From: Symsagittifera roscoffensis
Taxonomy: Eukaryota > Xenacoelomorpha > Acoela > Convolutidae
Assembly (NCBI RefSeq): GCF_963678635.1
Contig: NC_087062.1
Span: 48,471,283-48,535,282, forward strand
Reading direction: 5' to 3'
Length of the DNA stretch: 64,000 nt
The notes beneath the pieces were generated by a model. That model did not search any database, was not told where the DNA came from, and saw only the letters and a list, made by a program, of their open reading frames with translations. Below are positions 62,533 to 64,000 of the stretch, in pieces; position 1 is the stretch's first letter; each line of letters begins with the position of its first letter. The position numbers were made by a program, and so were the translations under genes.

Positions 62533-64000
62533 AAAAGAATGGCTGGTCGCTGTGAATTCAACCGAAATTTTCTTTAAAAAAAGAACTGAAGTGTAAAAAC
62601 AACTAAAGTGTTTTTAGAAAAAAAAAGACTGGTCGCTGTGAAATTAAAAGAAGTATTCTTTTGTTACAAAAATGAAAGGCTGGTCGCTGTGAAATTGATC
62701 GAAGTGCTTTTTTTTTTTAAAAAAGAATTACTGGGAGCTGTAAAACTAACAGAAGTATCTTAGAAAAAAGAATGGCTGGTCGCTGTGTAATTAGCCAAAG
62801 TATTTTTTAAAAAAAATTGGCTGGTCGCTGTAAAACTAACCGAAATTTTTTTTTAAAAAAACACTGGTCGCTGTGAAATCAACCGAAGTTTTTTTCTTGA
62901 AAAAAAATGGCTGGTCCTTGTAAAAACAACCGAAAAAAAAGAACTGGGGTGTAAATTAACTGAAGTGTTTTTAGAAAAAAAAGACTGGTCGCTGTGAAAT
63001 TAAAAGAAGTTTTCTATTCTTAGAAAAAAAATGGATGATCGCTGTGAAAACACCTGAAGTGTTCTTAGAAAAAAGAATGGCTGGTCGCTGTGAAATTAAA
63101 AGAAAAATTCTTCTCTTAGAAAATTTAATGGCTGGTTGCTGTGAAATTGACCGAAGTCTTTTTTTTAAAGGAATGACTGGGAGCTGTAACTTTAACAGAA
63201 GTATCTTAGAAAAAAAATGGCTGGTCGCTGTAAAACTAACCGAAGTTTTTTAAAAAAAGAATGACTGGTCGCTGTGAAAATAACCGAAATTTTCCAAGAA
63301 AAAATAATGGCTGGTCGCTGTAAAAGCAACTGAAGTGTTCTTAGAAAAAAGGCTGGTCGCTGTGAAATTAAACGAAGTATTCTATTCCTAGAAAAAAGAA
63401 TGGCTGGTCGCTGCGAAATTGATCGAAGTGTTTCTTTTAAAAAAGAATGAATGGGAGCTGTAAAACTAACAGAAGTATCTTAGAAAAAAGAATGGCTGGT
63501 CGCTGTGTAATTAACTAAAGTATTTTTAGAAAAAAATTGGCTGGACGCTATAAAACTAACCGAAGTATTTTTTTAAAAAACACTGGTCGCTGTGAAATTA
63601 ACCGAAGTTTTCCTTGAAAAAAATGGCTGGTCGCTGTAAAAACAACTGAAGTGTCCTTAGAAAAAAAGGCTGGTCGCTGTGAAATTAAACGAAGTTTTCT
63701 ATTCCTAGAAAAAAGAATGGCTGGTCGCTGCGAAATTGACCGAAGTGTTTCTTTTAAAAAAGAATGACTGGGAGCTGTAAAACTAACAGAAGTATCTTAG
63801 AAAAAAGAATGGCTGGTTGCTGTGTAATTAACTAAAGTATTTTTAGAAAAAAAATTGGCTGGACGCTGTAAAACTAACCGAAGTATTTTTTAAAAAAACA
63901 CTGGTCGCTGTGAAATTAACCGAAGTTTTACTTAAATAAAATGGCTGGTCACTGTAAAAACAACCGAAAAAAAAGAACTGAAGTGTAAAATAACTGAAGT
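62533..64000 (+). repeat. Right-end satellite block, runs off the window
   Basis: The GCTGTGTAATTA variant occurs at 62782, 63502 and 63819, giving steps of 720 and 317 bp. The last step corresponds to a tandem unit of seven monomers. The phrase AACAACCGAAAAAAAAGAAC near 62932 and 63960 resembles the unusual spacer of the 1,591-bp unit near 7450. The array shows no sign of ending at position 64000. Confidence 0.7.

Larger units (their letters stand above)
1421..64000 (+). repeat. Satellite array of a ~45-bp monomer
   Basis: Head-to-tail monomers fill this interval without a break of other sequence. Successive core starts near the left edge lie at 1523, 1566, 1612, 1659 and 1704, giving spacings of 43, 46, 47 and 45 bp. 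The conserved core reads TGGCTGGTCGCTGTG then AAATTAACCGAAGT. It is followed by a variable T-then-A spacer and a short GAATG lead-in to the next core. Length variation comes mostly from the homopolymer runs and from a longer spacer type. All monomers point the same way except a short inverted segment at 31182-31261. The array is AT-rich, about two thirds by eye. Monomers differ from neighbours but recur in the same order at larger periods, which defines higher-order repeats. The left boundary lies at about 1415-1421, and the right end is beyond the window. I do not recognise the family by name. Confidence 0.97.

Noticed and set aside
1421-64000. CRISPR array (conserved ~25-bp core alternating with ~20-bp variable spacer)
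   Set aside because: The spacers are low-complexity T/A tracts that recur many times, the cores vary freely, and no cas genes are present. This is satellite structure.
1421-64000. CENP-B box in the minus-strand monomer (CTTCGGTTAATTTCACAG)
   Set aside because: It matches the TTCG and the following spaced A of the mammalian CENP-B box but lacks the CGGG part, so only half of the essential bases agree. I treat this as chance.

Overview
This window is almost entirely one tandem satellite DNA array. Positions 1-1420 are non-repetitive, gene-poor flanking DNA. From about 1421 to the last base (about 62.6 kb, still running at the edge) the sequence is an uninterrupted head-to-tail array of an AT-rich monomer of about 45 bp (range about 38-51 bp). 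Dividing the length by the usual spacing gives roughly 1,350-1,400 monomers; this was estimated, not counted. I find no convincing protein gene, tRNA, rRNA, CRISPR array or transposon insertion. The organism is probably a eukaryote, because a homogeneous satellite of this size with higher-order structure is typical of eukaryotic heterochromatin (centromeric, pericentromeric or subtelomeric). I cannot name the species.

Monomer anatomy, read on the + strand. A conserved core of about 25 bp (TGGCTGGTCGCTGTG followed by AAATTAACCGAAGT) alternates with a variable spacer of about 15-25 bp. The spacer is nearly always T-rich and then A-rich, for example a T run followed by an A run, or TTCTTAGAAAA, or TTCCTAGAAAA. 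Core variants define recurrent subfamilies: GGTCGCTGTGAAA, GGGCGCTGTAAA, GGGAGCTGTAAAA, a GATCACTGTGAAAACAC type, a GGTCGCTAAGAAA type and a GGTCGCAGTGAAA type.

Layout. 1-1420: flank with a T-rich stretch and a cluster of direct and inverted ACCCTCCG 8-mers. 1421-3289: array edge with its own variants. 3290-6225: two 1,468-bp copies. 7202-10383: two 1,591-bp copies. About 9.96-20.4 kb: a family with a period near 636 bp (about 14 monomers), interrupted by a composite of about 1,319 bp that contains a 280-bp triplication. 20.4-22.4 kb: a 352-bp doublet and a 585-bp doublet. 23.4-29.6 kb: a block seen again, rearranged, at 36.0-41.5 kb. 31.1 kb: the one clear orientation flip, a near-perfect inverted repeat. 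39.2-41.2 kb: a 986-bp doublet. 41.5-45.9 kb: a period near 1,379 bp. 46.36-51.65 kb: a 2.62/2.67-kb doublet. 57.34-62.53 kb: a 2,597-bp doublet. 62.5-64 kb: shorter-period repeats running off the window.

No genes work together here. The biology on display is satellite turnover: unequal exchange or similar recombination at many scales. Most of the junctions I could place keep monomer phase, and several fall inside the conserved core. Near-identical multi-kilobase doublets can also be assembly artefacts, so copy numbers should be treated with care.
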